Part shown: one piece after another, positions 19,954 to 26,991 of the stretch | How the letters are laid out: each line of letters opens with the position of its first letter | How positions within the stretch are numbered: the stretch's first letter is position 1 | Source: Streptomyces sp. NBC_00690 | GTDB lineage: Bacteria; Actinomycetota; Actinomycetes; Streptomycetales; Streptomycetaceae | Direction of reading: 5' to 3' | Length of the DNA stretch: 64,000 bases | NCBI RefSeq assembly: GCF_036226685.1 | Contig: NZ_CP109009.1 | Span: 3,038,001-3,102,000 of the forward strand | Notes under the pieces: generated by a model | What the model saw: the letters and a program-made list of their open reading frames with translations, nothing else | Database searches by the model: none | Told to the model about the DNA's origin: nothing | Program-made: the position numbers and the translations under genes

Positions 19954-20159
19954 CAGTGGTGAGGCTGCGCGGTGTGCGCGGCAGCGTTGGTGGAGGCGTC
20001 GCGGTAGGCGTCCTTGTAGAAGGTCAGGCTGTCCGCCGACGGATGGTCACGGGTCGAGGTGATCTCCCCGATGCGGTGCGCAAGACCGTCCGCACGGTGC
20101 TGTTCGTCAGCGGCGAACGCCTCAGATGGCTGGTTGTTCGAGTTCTTGAACAGGCCCAT
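19953..20159 (-). CDS. Small MGLF-type element protein
   Basis: A 68-residue protein starting MGLFKNSNNQPSEAF, rich in Ala, His and Asp, with a helix near residues 17-50. The N-terminal MGLF matches two nearby small genes. The stop lies at the edge of a 79-bp hairpin repeat. AGGAGCC-like ribosome-binding sequence (reverse of GGCTCCT) precedes the ATG. Function unknown. Confidence 0.7.
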   Translation of the reverse strand: MGLFKNSNNQPSEAFAADEQHRADGLAHRIGEITSTRDHPSADSLTFYKDAYRDASTNAAAHTAQPHH

Positions 20160-20169
20160 CAGGGCTCCT

Positions 20170-20248
20170 TTTCGGGTCCGTTGGATCTGGGAGGGATGGG
20201 CCCCGGGGCGGCGGATACTTGGCGGTTGAGGCCGCCCCGGGGGCTGGT
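20170..20248. repeat. 79-bp intergenic direct repeat, copy 2
   Basis: Same sequence and hairpin as 19875-19953. It sits between the two MGLF genes, which suggests that a gene-plus-spacer unit was duplicated. Confidence 0.85.
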
Positions 20249-20487
20249 TAGCGACGCCGGTTGCGACGCGTCTTGGGGATGGGCGGGATGTCGTCGTACT
20301 CGCTCTGGCCCGCCTTGAAGGAGTCCCAGTCGGCGGAGGCGAGCCCGTCGTTCTCCATCTGGCGCACGATCTTGTTCATGGCGCGGCGGTCGCCGTGTCG
20401 CTTGGCAATCGCGTAGTCCCGTCCGCGTTCGGCGATCTCACGGTTGGGCTGTGAGGGTTCTTCTTTCTTGCGGTTGAACAGGCCCAT
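20248..20487 (-). CDS. Small MGLF-type element protein
   Basis: A 79-residue basic protein: MGLFNRKKEEPSQPNRE, a helical charged centre (IAERGRDYAIAKRHGDRRA) and an RRNRRR tail that could bind nucleic acid. It probably arose with the 19953 gene by duplication, given the shared N-terminus and the identical 79-bp downstream sequence. Preceded by AAAGGAACC. Function unknown. Confidence 0.74.
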   Translation of the reverse strand: MGLFNRKKEEPSQPNREIAERGRDYAIAKRHGDRRAMNKIVRQMENDGLASADWDSFKAGQSEYDDIPPIPKTRRNRRR

Positions 20488-20501
20488 GGCGGTGGTTCCT
20501 T

Positions 20502-20708
20502 TCAGTGGTTGTTGGGTCGGGTGAGTCGGATAGCGATGCCGAGACCGATCGGGCCGAGTGCTCCGCCGACGAGTGCGGCAGCGTGAACGGCGAACTCCAG
20601 CAGGGCGAGGAAGGCGGCGATCACGCCCCCGATGCCGATCGCGGTAGCGAGCCCGATACTGACCGGGACAAGGAACCTCGCGTGCGGTGTGGGCTCCGGG
20701 GTGGCCAT
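20502..20708 (-). CDS. Small two-helix membrane protein, spread (Spd) type
   Basis: A 68-residue protein with two hydrophobic segments at about 13-33 and 36-60, ending IRLTRPNNH. Short membrane proteins of this kind in AICEs and Streptomyces plasmids (SpdD type) are needed for intramycelial spread. It lies among other transfer genes on the same strand. Assignment is by size, hydrophobicity and context. Confidence 0.72.
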   Translation of the reverse strand: MATPEPTPHARFLVPVSIGLATAIGIGGVIAAFLALLEFAVHAAALVGGALGPIGLGIAIRLTRPNNH

Positions 20709-20726
20709 GGCAGGTGTCCTCTCAAG

Positions 20727-20915
20727 TCAGGGAGTGCAGTGGTGAGTACGGGCGGCGAGCTCAGCGGCAGCGCGTGAGTCGTAATCGGCCGAGAAGCCAC
20801 AACGCGGGGCCGTGCACGCGGCGGTGTGCTTCTCCCGGCCCCGAGCGTCGTTGTGGGTACCGATCTGCACCGGGCCAGAGCGGGTCAAGTTCCGGAAGCG
20901 CTTCGGGCGCGGCAT
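20727..20915 (-). CDS. Small basic mobile-element protein with Cys/His pairs
   Basis: A 62-residue protein: MPRPKRFRNLTRSGPVQIG, then HTAACTAPRCGFSADYDS and THHCTP, a C/H pattern that could bind zinc. The N-terminus is Arg/Lys-rich, suggesting DNA contact. It lies 11 bases after the DUF2637 gene stop on the same strand. Known as a conserved AICE small protein; function unknown. Confidence 0.7.
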   Translation of the reverse strand: MPRPKRFRNLTRSGPVQIGTHNDARGREKHTAACTAPRCGFSADYDSRAAAELAARTHHCTP

Positions 20916-20926
20916 GTCGTCCCCTT

Positions 20927-21574
20927 TCAGGTGAGTTGGACAGCGATGGCGTGGGCCATGGCCGGGGGTACTCCGAGCCGGGCTCGTAGGGCGTCGGCAT
21001 CCATCCGGGCACCGGTACGGGCCTGGTGCTCCGCCGCGATCTTTCGGGCGTGGTCCACCAGCGCGGCCGGCACCACCGGAGTCGCCGGAACAGCTACGGG
21101 GGCCGGAGCAGGGTCGAGAGCCGGGGCAGGGTCGGGCTTGGGGATCGGGTCGGGAGCAGGTTCGGCAACCGGTCCCGGATCAGGGACGGTTGGAGTCGGT
21201 TCGGTGGGTGTCTCAGCGGTTGGTGTGTGGGCGAGGAGGCTTCCGCCGAGGAAGGCCAGGGCGGGCCAGCCCGCTACCAGGACACGGAGCCATGCCGGGG
21301 GCGAGTCGAGGTCGAGCAAGCCAGCGGTGGCGACGTTCGCGCCGAGTGAGGCGAACAGGGCGATCAGGAACCAGGACCAGGCCATGACCGGTGTCGACCC
21401 GGAGCGCAGTCGACGCCACGCCGCGACCATGAGCAGATCCACGCTGATCGGGTAGGCCCAGGCTTTCCACCCGGATTGGCCGGCAGCGGCGGCGAGGTCG
21501 TGCAGGTGGGCGAAGGACAGGGCGGCAGCGATCACCGCCTGAACGAGGACCGCATCAACCTTGATGGTGCGCAT
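20927..21574 (-). CDS. DUF2637 membrane protein, SpdB-like
   Basis: A 215-residue protein from ATG at 21574 (MRTIKVDAVLVQAV), with GGAGGTG 7 bases upstream; the extra 100 residues of the longer frame are not coding-like. Four membrane segments lie within residues 7-115, then a Pro-rich linker (PEPTPTVPDPGPVAEPAPD-like) and a C-terminal helical domain (ALVDHARKIAAEHQARTG) that may bind DNA or a partner. In pSAM2-type elements such proteins help plasmid spread with TraB. It is downstream of traB on the same strand. Confidence 0.85.
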   Translation of the reverse strand: MRTIKVDAVLVQAVIAAALSFAHLHDLAAAAGQSGWKAWAYPISVDLLMVAAWRRLRSGSTPVMAWSWFLIALFASLGANVATAGLLDLDSPPAWLRVLVAGWPALAFLGGSLLAHTPTAETPTEPTPTVPDPGPVAEPAPDPIPKPDPAPALDPAPAPVAVPATPVVPAALVDHARKIAAEHQARTGARMDADALRARLGVPPAMAHAIAVQLT

Positions 21575-21647
21575 GTCTTCACCTCCTTCAGGGGGTGTGG
21601 CCCGAGACGGGCGGCCATCTGGTGACCGCCCGGACGGGTACGGAGGG

Positions 21648-21830
21648 TTAGGTGGCGAGGCCGGTACCCAGGCAGGACAGGCACAGGACCGTTTGGCGGT
21701 GATCCGTCTCACGGCCCTTACGGGCGCCGATGCGCACGGTCTCGGCGGTCTCGCCAGCGCCCTTGCAGTCCGGGCAGGGAGCCGGAGCGACAGGCTTGAT
21801 TCGTCGGGTGGTGGTCCTCTTCGCGGCCAT
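21648..21830 (-). CDS. Small DnaJ-type zinc-finger element protein
   Basis: A 60-residue protein from ATG at 21830 (MAAKRTTTRRIKPVAP). It has CPDCKGAG near residue 19 and CLSCLGTG near residue 52, two halves of a DnaJ-like zinc centre, with a basic N-terminus. An AAGGACA ribosome-binding sequence precedes the ATG. It sits between traB and the DUF2637 gene. Common in AICEs; function not established. Confidence 0.75.
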   Translation of the reverse strand: MAAKRTTTRRIKPVAPAPCPDCKGAGETAETVRIGARKGRETDHRQTVLCLSCLGTGLAT

Positions 21831-21912
21831 GACAGATGTCCTTCCGGTTTCGGGCATGGGCGGGGTAGGGACATGGCGCGAGGCAGTCACGCCAACCGTG
21901 TGAAGAGGAGCG

Positions 21913-23274
21913 CTACTCGGTCGCTGCGCGCGGAGTGGCGAGCGTGGTGGTGAAGTCGAAGGCCGGGAAGTCGCCCACCCGAATCGACGGGTTCGGCCGG
22001 TAGGGTGCCAGGGCCGCAATGTTGGGCGTCAGGTGCGCGAACTTCCGGCAGGCAGCGGCAGTGTCATCCGCTGTGATCTCGGGAGTGCGGATACGCGACC
22101 AGCCCCCCGAGGTATCCCCCGCGACCGCGATACCAGGCCGGTCAGGCGGGATGGAGCAGGCCGCCATCATCGCCTCAGACGAGATATCACCGAGGCCCAT
22201 TTCAGCGGTCTGCCGGTCATTGACCCGATGCACGACACGGCCAGTCAACTGGGCACGCAGCATGGTCGCCCCACGGCCGAGTTCCGAGCCGAAACGCTGC
22301 CCGCAGACCTCCAAATAGATCCCGACCGCGCGAGCCATCTGAGCGAGCCGGACCATCTGCATGACCATGCGGTCCCGGCGTTCCTCATCCTTCTTGGCCG
22401 AGGTCAGGAACAGTTCGGCGACCTCATCGACCAGGACCACCAGGGGCACCGGACGGAGTGACGCAGGCAGGTCCCACAGGTCCGAGACCTGATGCAGGCT
22501 CAGCAGATCAAAGCGGGATTCCATCTCACCCACCAGCGCGTCCAGCAGCCCGGAAGCCTCATCCGGTGTGGTCGCGAAGCCGGAGAACCGAGAGGTGAAC
22601 CGGCCCTGTTCCACACCGCGCTTGCAGTCGATCCCCACCAAGGCCACGTCCAAGGAAGCGAGCCCCTTGATCAGGTTGCGCTGATACATCGACTTGCCCG
22701 ACTGATTCGCCCCCAGGGTCAGAGCGTGCGGCACCGCCCGATAGTCCCGGACGAAGGCCGAACCGTCCTCCCGCAGTGCGACCGGCACCACCAACGGCCC
22801 GGCAAGCTTCCGTACACGAGGCATCCGCACACGCCGCAGCACGTCATAGCCGGTCATCCGCAGTTCCACGAAGCCCGGCTTCGACTCCACCACCGCGACC
22901 GAGTACACGCCCCACGCATGACGCAACCGCGCAGAAGCAGCCGAGACATCCGCAGGCTCCAGACCAGCCGGAAGACGCAGAGTCACCCGCAACCCCGTAG
23001 ACGAGTACCGAACCCGCCGCACCTGGGGAGGAACCGGCAGCACATCCGACCGACGAGCCACCGTCCGCACCATGAACGCCCGCACACGAGACGGCTGCAC
23101 GGTGAGCCCACACACATCCATCGTCGCCCGATACGTCACCGCGAACCGCACCCGCACCACCGGCAGACCCACCAGCGACCACCACACACGCGGAGCCCGC
23201 ACCTTCGCATACCCGAGACCACCAGCAGCCGCTAACGCCCCCGACACCTCCACCGCAGTGATCAAATCCGACAT
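21913..23274 (-). CDS. traB: FtsK/SpoIIIE-type DNA translocase (TraB-like)
   Basis: A 453-residue protein expected to move double-stranded element DNA between mycelial compartments. One hydrophobic N-terminal stretch may contact the membrane. Walker A GANQSGKS is at 188-195, and Walker B PLVVLVDEVAEL has Asp283-Glu284. A RecA-like core follows (VGIYLEVCGQRFGSE and TGRVVHRVNDRQTAEM). The C-terminus should hold the winged-helix that reads the clt repeats, but I cannot map it firmly. It starts 3 bases after the 23277 gene stop. Confidence 0.93.
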   Translation of the reverse strand: MSDLITAVEVSGALAAAGGLGYAKVRAPRVWWSLVGLPVVRVRFAVTYRATMDVCGLTVQPSRVRAFMVRTVARRSDVLPVPPQVRRVRYSSTGLRVTLRLPAGLEPADVSAASARLRHAWGVYSVAVVESKPGFVELRMTGYDVLRRVRMPRVRKLAGPLVVPVALREDGSAFVRDYRAVPHALTLGANQSGKSMYQRNLIKGLASLDVALVGIDCKRGVEQGRFTSRFSGFATTPDEASGLLDALVGEMESRFDLLSLHQVSDLWDLPASLRPVPLVVLVDEVAELFLTSAKKDEERRDRMVMQMVRLAQMARAVGIYLEVCGQRFGSELGRGATMLRAQLTGRVVHRVNDRQTAEMGLGDISSEAMMAACSIPPDRPGIAVAGDTSGGWSRIRTPEITADDTAAACRKFAHLTPNIAALAPYRPNPSIRVGDFPAFDFTTTLATPRAATE

Positions 23275-23276
23275 GG

Positions 23277-23618
23277 TCAGCCCTGCCCATTCGCAGCGGC
23301 CGGCATGAGCGACGTAACAGCCACCGCACGGAAGCTGATCCCGTGACGACCGTCGATGTCCCAGTCACGAGCCTTCAGACCCGTCACCGCAACCGGCATA
23401 CCCGGCGACAACGAGGCATCCACCCCCGTCTTCGGCACAGCCACCTGGTACAGGTTCCCCTCACCCTCATCCGAGATCAGCAGACCCACCACGAACAGAT
23501 CCGCACCGGTCTCCCGGTCCACCGCGATCTCACCCGTGGCCTTGTTCTTCAGCTTCGGAACCGGAGCCGTCGCCACGAACACGACAGCAGACGAAAGATC
23601 AATCTTGAACGAAGGCAT
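23277..23618 (-). CDS. Conserved AICE protein upstream of traB
   Basis: A 113-residue protein from ATG at 23618 (MPSFKIDLSSAVVFV), with AAGGGAG upstream; the longer frame to 23705 crosses the operator region. It is beta-rich (LFVVGLLISDEGEGN; LYQVAVPKTG; SFRAVAVTSLMP) with an OB-fold or SH3-like appearance. Genes of this type are regularly first in the tra operon of Streptomyces elements. The spacing to traB is 2 bases, so they are coupled. No known activity. Confidence 0.8.
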   Translation of the reverse strand: MPSFKIDLSSAVVFVATAPVPKLKNKATGEIAVDRETGADLFVVGLLISDEGEGNLYQVAVPKTGVDASLSPGMPVAVTGLKARDWDIDGRHGISFRAVAVTSLMPAAANGQG

Positions 23619-23694
23619 GAAGGCACTCCCTTGACTCAGGCCCGACGACTTCACGTCGAGTCGCAGCTTCACTACGAAAGTACTCACAGAAAAA

Positions 23695-23745
23695 CTGCGA
23701 GTCAAGAGAACCTGCGAGTAGCAGTGCTACTCAATCTCTGCGAGT
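23695..23745. promoter_or_regulatory. Operator region between the tra operon and the ABM-XRE pair
   Basis: Contains three CTGCGAGT repeats (23695, 23712, 23738) and a perfect 17-bp palindrome GAGTAGCAGTGCTACTC (23716-23732). It lies in the 153-bp divergent gap, so one bound repressor could control transfer and the plus-strand genes together. Confidence 0.7.
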
Positions 23746-23771
23746 CTGGGACTGACATCAAGGAGGACCAC

Positions 23772-24092
23772 ATGACCAGCGGTTTTGGCCTCATCGTCCG
23801 ATTCACCCTGCATGGCGAAGAGGCGGCAGAAGCCTTTGACGCTCTGGTGGAGAGGACGTTGACCGGCATCCAGACGCAGGAACCAGGCACACTCGCCTAC
23901 GTCGTGCACACGGTCGAGGACGATCCCAACGCACGGATCTTTTACGAGCTATACGAAGACCGAGCCGCGTTCGACCGTCACGAGCGCATGGATCACACGC
24001 GCCACTTCCTCAGCGAACGGGAGCAGCACATCCAGTCGCTGGAGGTCACGTTCATGCAGCCCATGAGCAGTGCAGGGACGGTTTTGGGATGA
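23772..24092 (+). CDS. ABM-domain (antibiotic biosynthesis monooxygenase-like) protein
   Basis: A 106-residue protein with the small ferredoxin-like ABM fold: GFGLIVRFTLHGEE, EPGTLAYVVHTVEDD, ARIFYELYEDRAAFDRH and a late helix HFLSEREQHIQ. YgiN-type quinol monooxygenases and heme-degrading relatives share this fold. AAGGAGGACCAC gives a very strong ribosome-binding site for ATG 23772. The stop overlaps the XRE-TPR start by ATGA, so the two are coupled. Substrate unknown; its presence on the element is cargo or a redox sensor for the regulator by inference. Confidence 0.82.
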   Translation: MTSGFGLIVRFTLHGEEAAEAFDALVERTLTGIQTQEPGTLAYVVHTVEDDPNARIFYELYEDRAAFDRHERMDHTRHFLSEREQHIQSLEVTFMQPMSSAGTVLG

Positions 24093-25327
24093 CCCCGGAG
24101 GAAAGCCGAGCGTTCGGCGCCCGGGTCGCGGGCCTGAGAGAGGACCGTGGGCTGACGCAGAAGCAGCTAGCAGCCGAAATCGGACGCACCGCGAGTTGGC
24201 TGTCACAGGTCGAACGCGGCATTCAACCGGTCAATCGCATGGACGTCCTTCGCCTACTTGCCGATGGACTAGGTGTCTCACAGCAGGAACTACGCCCCGA
24301 CGCGCCGGCAGAAGTGGACTCGTCAGGGTCTGAAGCGCATCTACCCAACGATCTCGATCACGCCAGGCTTCTCATCTCAGGACACCCAGTTCCCGAAGTC
24401 GTGCTCAGCGGCACCCAGGCATCGGGACCAACCAATGTGGAGGAGATCCAAGCATCCGTTGATTACGTCTGGGAACTCACACACGCCAATCGGTTCACCG
24501 AGTTGAGTTCAACGCTTGGCCCACTAGTACCCAGGATCGAGCGGGCAGCCCGGACAGGACCGTTGGCAGACCGACCGCGGCTTTGGGCCCTACTCAGCCG
24601 CACCTACCAGGCTCTCGCGTCCGCTTTTGTCCGCCAGAACGAAGCAGATGCGGCATGGGTCGCCGCAGATCGTGCGATTCGTGCGGCTGAGGAGTCTGGA
24701 AGCACCCTGGATGTGTTCGCGAGCATCTTTCGCCTGGCACATGCGTTCGTGCGACTCAAGCACCTAGACCAGGCCGAGCACGCCGCCACCACTGCCTTGA
24801 ACGCCTTGAAGCGGCACTATGACGAAAGACCTGCGGAGCCCGAAGCCATGTCAGTCATGGGGGCTCTGCACATGGTGCTGGCTCTGATTCACGCCCGTGC
24901 GGGAGACCGAAGACGAGCGAAGGAGGAAATGGAGAACGCCCGTCGAGTCGCTACAAGAATGGGTGGTGATCGCAATGATTTCAATCTGGAGTTCGGTCCC
25001 ACCAACGTAGAGATTCAGGCAGTCTCGATCTCTGTGGAGTTGAGCGATGCTGGCGAAGCCATCGAGGTAGGCACCCGATTGGACACGACCAGCCTCTCTC
25101 TTGAGCGTCGCGCCCGACTCCACATGGATCTTGGAAGGGCCTACGCACAGCGACGGCAAGTGGGCGAAGCCCTTAGTTCACTGCTGGAAGCGGAATCACT
25201 CTCCCCTGACCTGATCCACAATCACATCCAGGCACGGGACACCATCAGGGATCTCCTACTCGTCAGCGGGCGAGCCGCACCACCGGAGCTGAAGAAACTT
25301 GCGGATCGAGCAGACGCCCGCCCTTGA
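24089..25327 (+). CDS. XRE-family regulator with TPR-like C-terminal domain
   Basis: A 412-residue protein. Residues 8-65 are an HTH_XRE domain (VAGLREDRGLTQKQLA...TASWLSQVERG). The rest is helical with TPR-like repeats (ALLSRTYQALASAFVRQNE; AAWVAADRAIRAAEE; MDLGRAYAQRRQVGEA). Such XRE-TPR proteins often act as peptide- or metabolite-responsive repressors or activators. Third codon positions are visibly less G+C-rich than in the core genes, consistent with transfer. Coupled to the ABM gene by a 4-base overlap. It may control the 23695-23745 operators. Confidence 0.88.
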   Translation: MTPEESRAFGARVAGLREDRGLTQKQLAAEIGRTASWLSQVERGIQPVNRMDVLRLLADGLGVSQQELRPDAPAEVDSSGSEAHLPNDLDHARLLISGHPVPEVVLSGTQASGPTNVEEIQASVDYVWELTHANRFTELSSTLGPLVPRIERAARTGPLADRPRLWALLSRTYQALASAFVRQNEADAAWVAADRAIRAAEESGSTLDVFASIFRLAHAFVRLKHLDQAEHAATTALNALKRHYDERPAEPEAMSVMGALHMVLALIHARAGDRRRAKEEMENARRVATRMGGDRNDFNLEFGPTNVEIQAVSISVELSDAGEAIEVGTRLDTTSLSLERRARLHMDLGRAYAQRRQVGEALSSLLEAESLSPDLIHNHIQARDTIRDLLLVSGRAAPPELKKLADRADARP

Positions 25328-25521
25328 GCTGTTACAAGTTTCTCTACCTCATCAAGGACCCGTCGTCGCTCCGCTCCGCCAGGCCCGCTCCCGGCTTCCG
25401 GCTGACGCGCCGCTCCTGCCTTCGGCCCGCTCCGCGCCGCCTCAGCCGCCGCGGACCGGCAGCTAGCGACACGGTCCACACGGTCAGAACCCAAACAGGC
25501 CCGGACGGGGGTCGGTCGGCC

Positions 25522-25672
25522 CCGCGATTTTAGGCAGCCACCATGGGGCGAGCCTCGAAGATCGGGGCCCACATCGGACTATTGCGGGCAGGTCCACAGA
25601 CTGCCCGACTCGCCGGAAGCTTACGGGCCCCGATCTCTCGCCCCATGGCAGCTCCCGCCCAAAATCGCGGAA
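25522..25672. repeat. Long imperfect inverted repeat, possible replication origin
   Basis: Arm 25522-25570 (CCGCGATTTTAGGCAG...) pairs with 25625-25670 with a few gaps. A second hairpin, GGGCAG-8-CTGCCC (25586-25606), sits in the loop. The region 25330-25720 otherwise shows no gene. In a rolling-circle element, such a structure could be the single-strand origin or part of the nick site. Confidence 0.6.
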
Positions 25673-25785
25673 CCGACCTCAACTGATCGCAGCCGTAAGG
25701 GAGGTTGACAGGCCCCTGCTACCATGACGCCACACGCACATGACGAATAGCCGTACGACGTGCTGCCTCATGCCAGAGACACGTC

Positions 25786-26061
25786 TTACGGCTTTCGCAT
25801 ACACAGTGCACGGTCAATCGTGAGGAGCGGACTAGCTGACCCGATCCAAGGATCAAGAGCAAAGTCACCCAACACAACCAACCTCGACACCCAGAATAGT
25901 ACAGCAACGTAAATGAGCGATCCAGCAAGCGGGAGTCGGCTACCAGAACTGATCGTGGCTCTGGCCCAACTCACAACCGCACTCACAGGCTTGGCGGCTC
26001 TCCTACTCTCGATCCGCTGAGCTAGACCATCGTGCCCCTCACGTGCCCGACGGAGGGGCAT
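25786..26061 (-). CDS. Doubtful small membrane protein near attR
   Basis: An open frame of 91 residues with a basic N-terminus, then a hydrophobic segment near residues 45-68 (LAGSLIYVAVLFWVSRLVV). The helix and a change of base composition argue for a real gene; the weak start region and unknown family argue against. If real it belongs to the element, whose end lies 90 bases away. The rest of 25720-26150 holds nothing else I can support. Confidence 0.3.
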   Translation of the reverse strand: MPLRRAREGHDGLAQRIESRRAAKPVSAVVSWARATISSGSRLPLAGSLIYVAVLFWVSRLVVLGDFALDPWIGSASPLLTIDRALCMRKP

Positions 26062-26150
26062 CAGACGGGAACTGGCGGGGAGTCACAGCGCTTCCCGCCG
26101 GTTTCACCTGTTCAACAGAACAGCAGATCAACCGCCATACGCATACGCGA

Positions 26151-26202
26151 TCTTCCAAACTAGCTACGCGGGTTCGATTCCCGTCGCCCGCTCCAAATGA
26201 CT
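26151..26202 (+). repeat. attR, partial tRNA-Gly 3' end
   Basis: 52 bp identical to attL. It contains only the anticodon loop to CCA part of tRNA-Gly, so it does not encode a functional tRNA. Confidence 0.95.
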
Positions 26203-26244
26203 TCGGGCCCGGTGAGACACGATCGTGTCTCACCGGGCCCGAAG
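26201..26244. terminator. 44-bp perfect palindrome, probable ancestral tRNA-Gly terminator
   Basis: CTTCGGGCCCGGTGAGACAC, GATC and the exact complement form an uninterrupted palindrome followed by CCATTTTG. Because it sits just outside attR, it is likely the terminator that served tRNA-Gly before the element inserted. Confidence 0.8.
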
Positions 26245-26386
26245 CCATTTTGCATGGTCGGGCACTGGCTGGTCTGGCGATGTTCGCAGCCAGTGTTCGC
26301 AGTGCCTGCCGGGCGGCCCGTGGGCCGCTGGCACGTCGTGCGGCGCCCAGGGGCGCCGAGTCGCGATCAGGTCGAGCGGTCGTCCG

Positions 26387-26581
26387 TCAAAAACTGATGT
26401 CGTTGATCGTGTTCGCTATCGACGTCAGGAATCTGTCGATCGAAGGGGCCATGCCCGACGACGCCAGGAAGAAGCCGAAAAGGATCGCAACGATGCTGGG
26501 CCCGCCTTTGAGCGAGCCCGAGCGGATCATGACGACCATGATGATGCCCAAGAGCAGCACCACAGACAGTGAAATGGCCAC
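26387..26581 (-). CDS. Conserved small membrane protein
   Basis: A 64-residue protein with two membrane helices, about 3-20 (ISLSVVLLLGIIMVVMI) and 27-45 (GPSIVAILFGFFLASSGMA), and a short polar tail DRFLTSIANTINDISF. It is a widely conserved Streptomyces small membrane protein found as a single gene. It lies outside attR, so it belongs to the host chromosome. No function is known. Confidence 0.82.
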   Translation of the reverse strand: MAISLSVVLLLGIIMVVMIRSGSLKGGPSIVAILFGFFLASSGMAPSIDRFLTSIANTINDISF

Positions 26582-26991
26582 AACAGATCACACCCTAGGT
26601 CGGTCCGCTCGCCGGCCAGGGTCGTGCGACTCTGCACATCCCCCGCCTCATGAACATCGTGCCACCAACTGGGCCTTCTATGCCGCCATCTGACACATCG
26701 ACGACAACGGAATCTCGCCATCCGAGCCATCCGGGTGGCGCGGACCACAGTCAGGAGGGGGAACGGGGGAGGAATTCAGCCCGATCGTTTCCCGGTGGGC
26801 ACCGGTCGGTCACGGTGCGCTCACAACTGGGGCGTGGGGCGCCTCACAGCCTCCAGGACCATGGGAGATATGACCCATTTAAGGTGTATTAAATAGTCGA
26901 TAGCGGACGAATATTTATGGTTTGAGATTCCCTGACAGGGCAGCCGAAGAGTGTTTTACGTCCTCCCACACGGCTAGTTAGGGTGCCTCGA
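26582..26991. other. Noncoding gap before the acyltransferase gene
   Basis: About 410 bases without a convincing gene. The stretch near 26870-26960 is unusually A+T-rich for this genome (ATTTAAGGTGTATTAAATAG) and is the likely promoter region for the 26992 gene. Confidence 0.5.

Larger units (their letters stand above)
16409..26202. mobile_element. pSAM2-like actinomycete integrative and conjugative element
   Basis: A 9.8-kb element bounded by 52-bp perfect direct repeats that start within tRNA-Gly(TCC). From the left it carries int, xis, rep, a run of 55-80-residue genes, a DUF2637 protein, TraB-type translocase, a conserved small protein, a divergent control region, and two plus-strand genes. 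This is the known AICE plan: site-specific integration, rolling-circle replication after excision, and transfer of double-stranded DNA by a single FtsK-like protein. No GntR-type KorA repressor or Nudix protein is evident; the XRE-TPR protein may be the regulator instead. Confidence 0.94.

Noticed and set aside
26151..26199. Second tRNA-Gly
   Set aside because: Only the 3' half from the anticodon loop is present; it is attR, not a gene.
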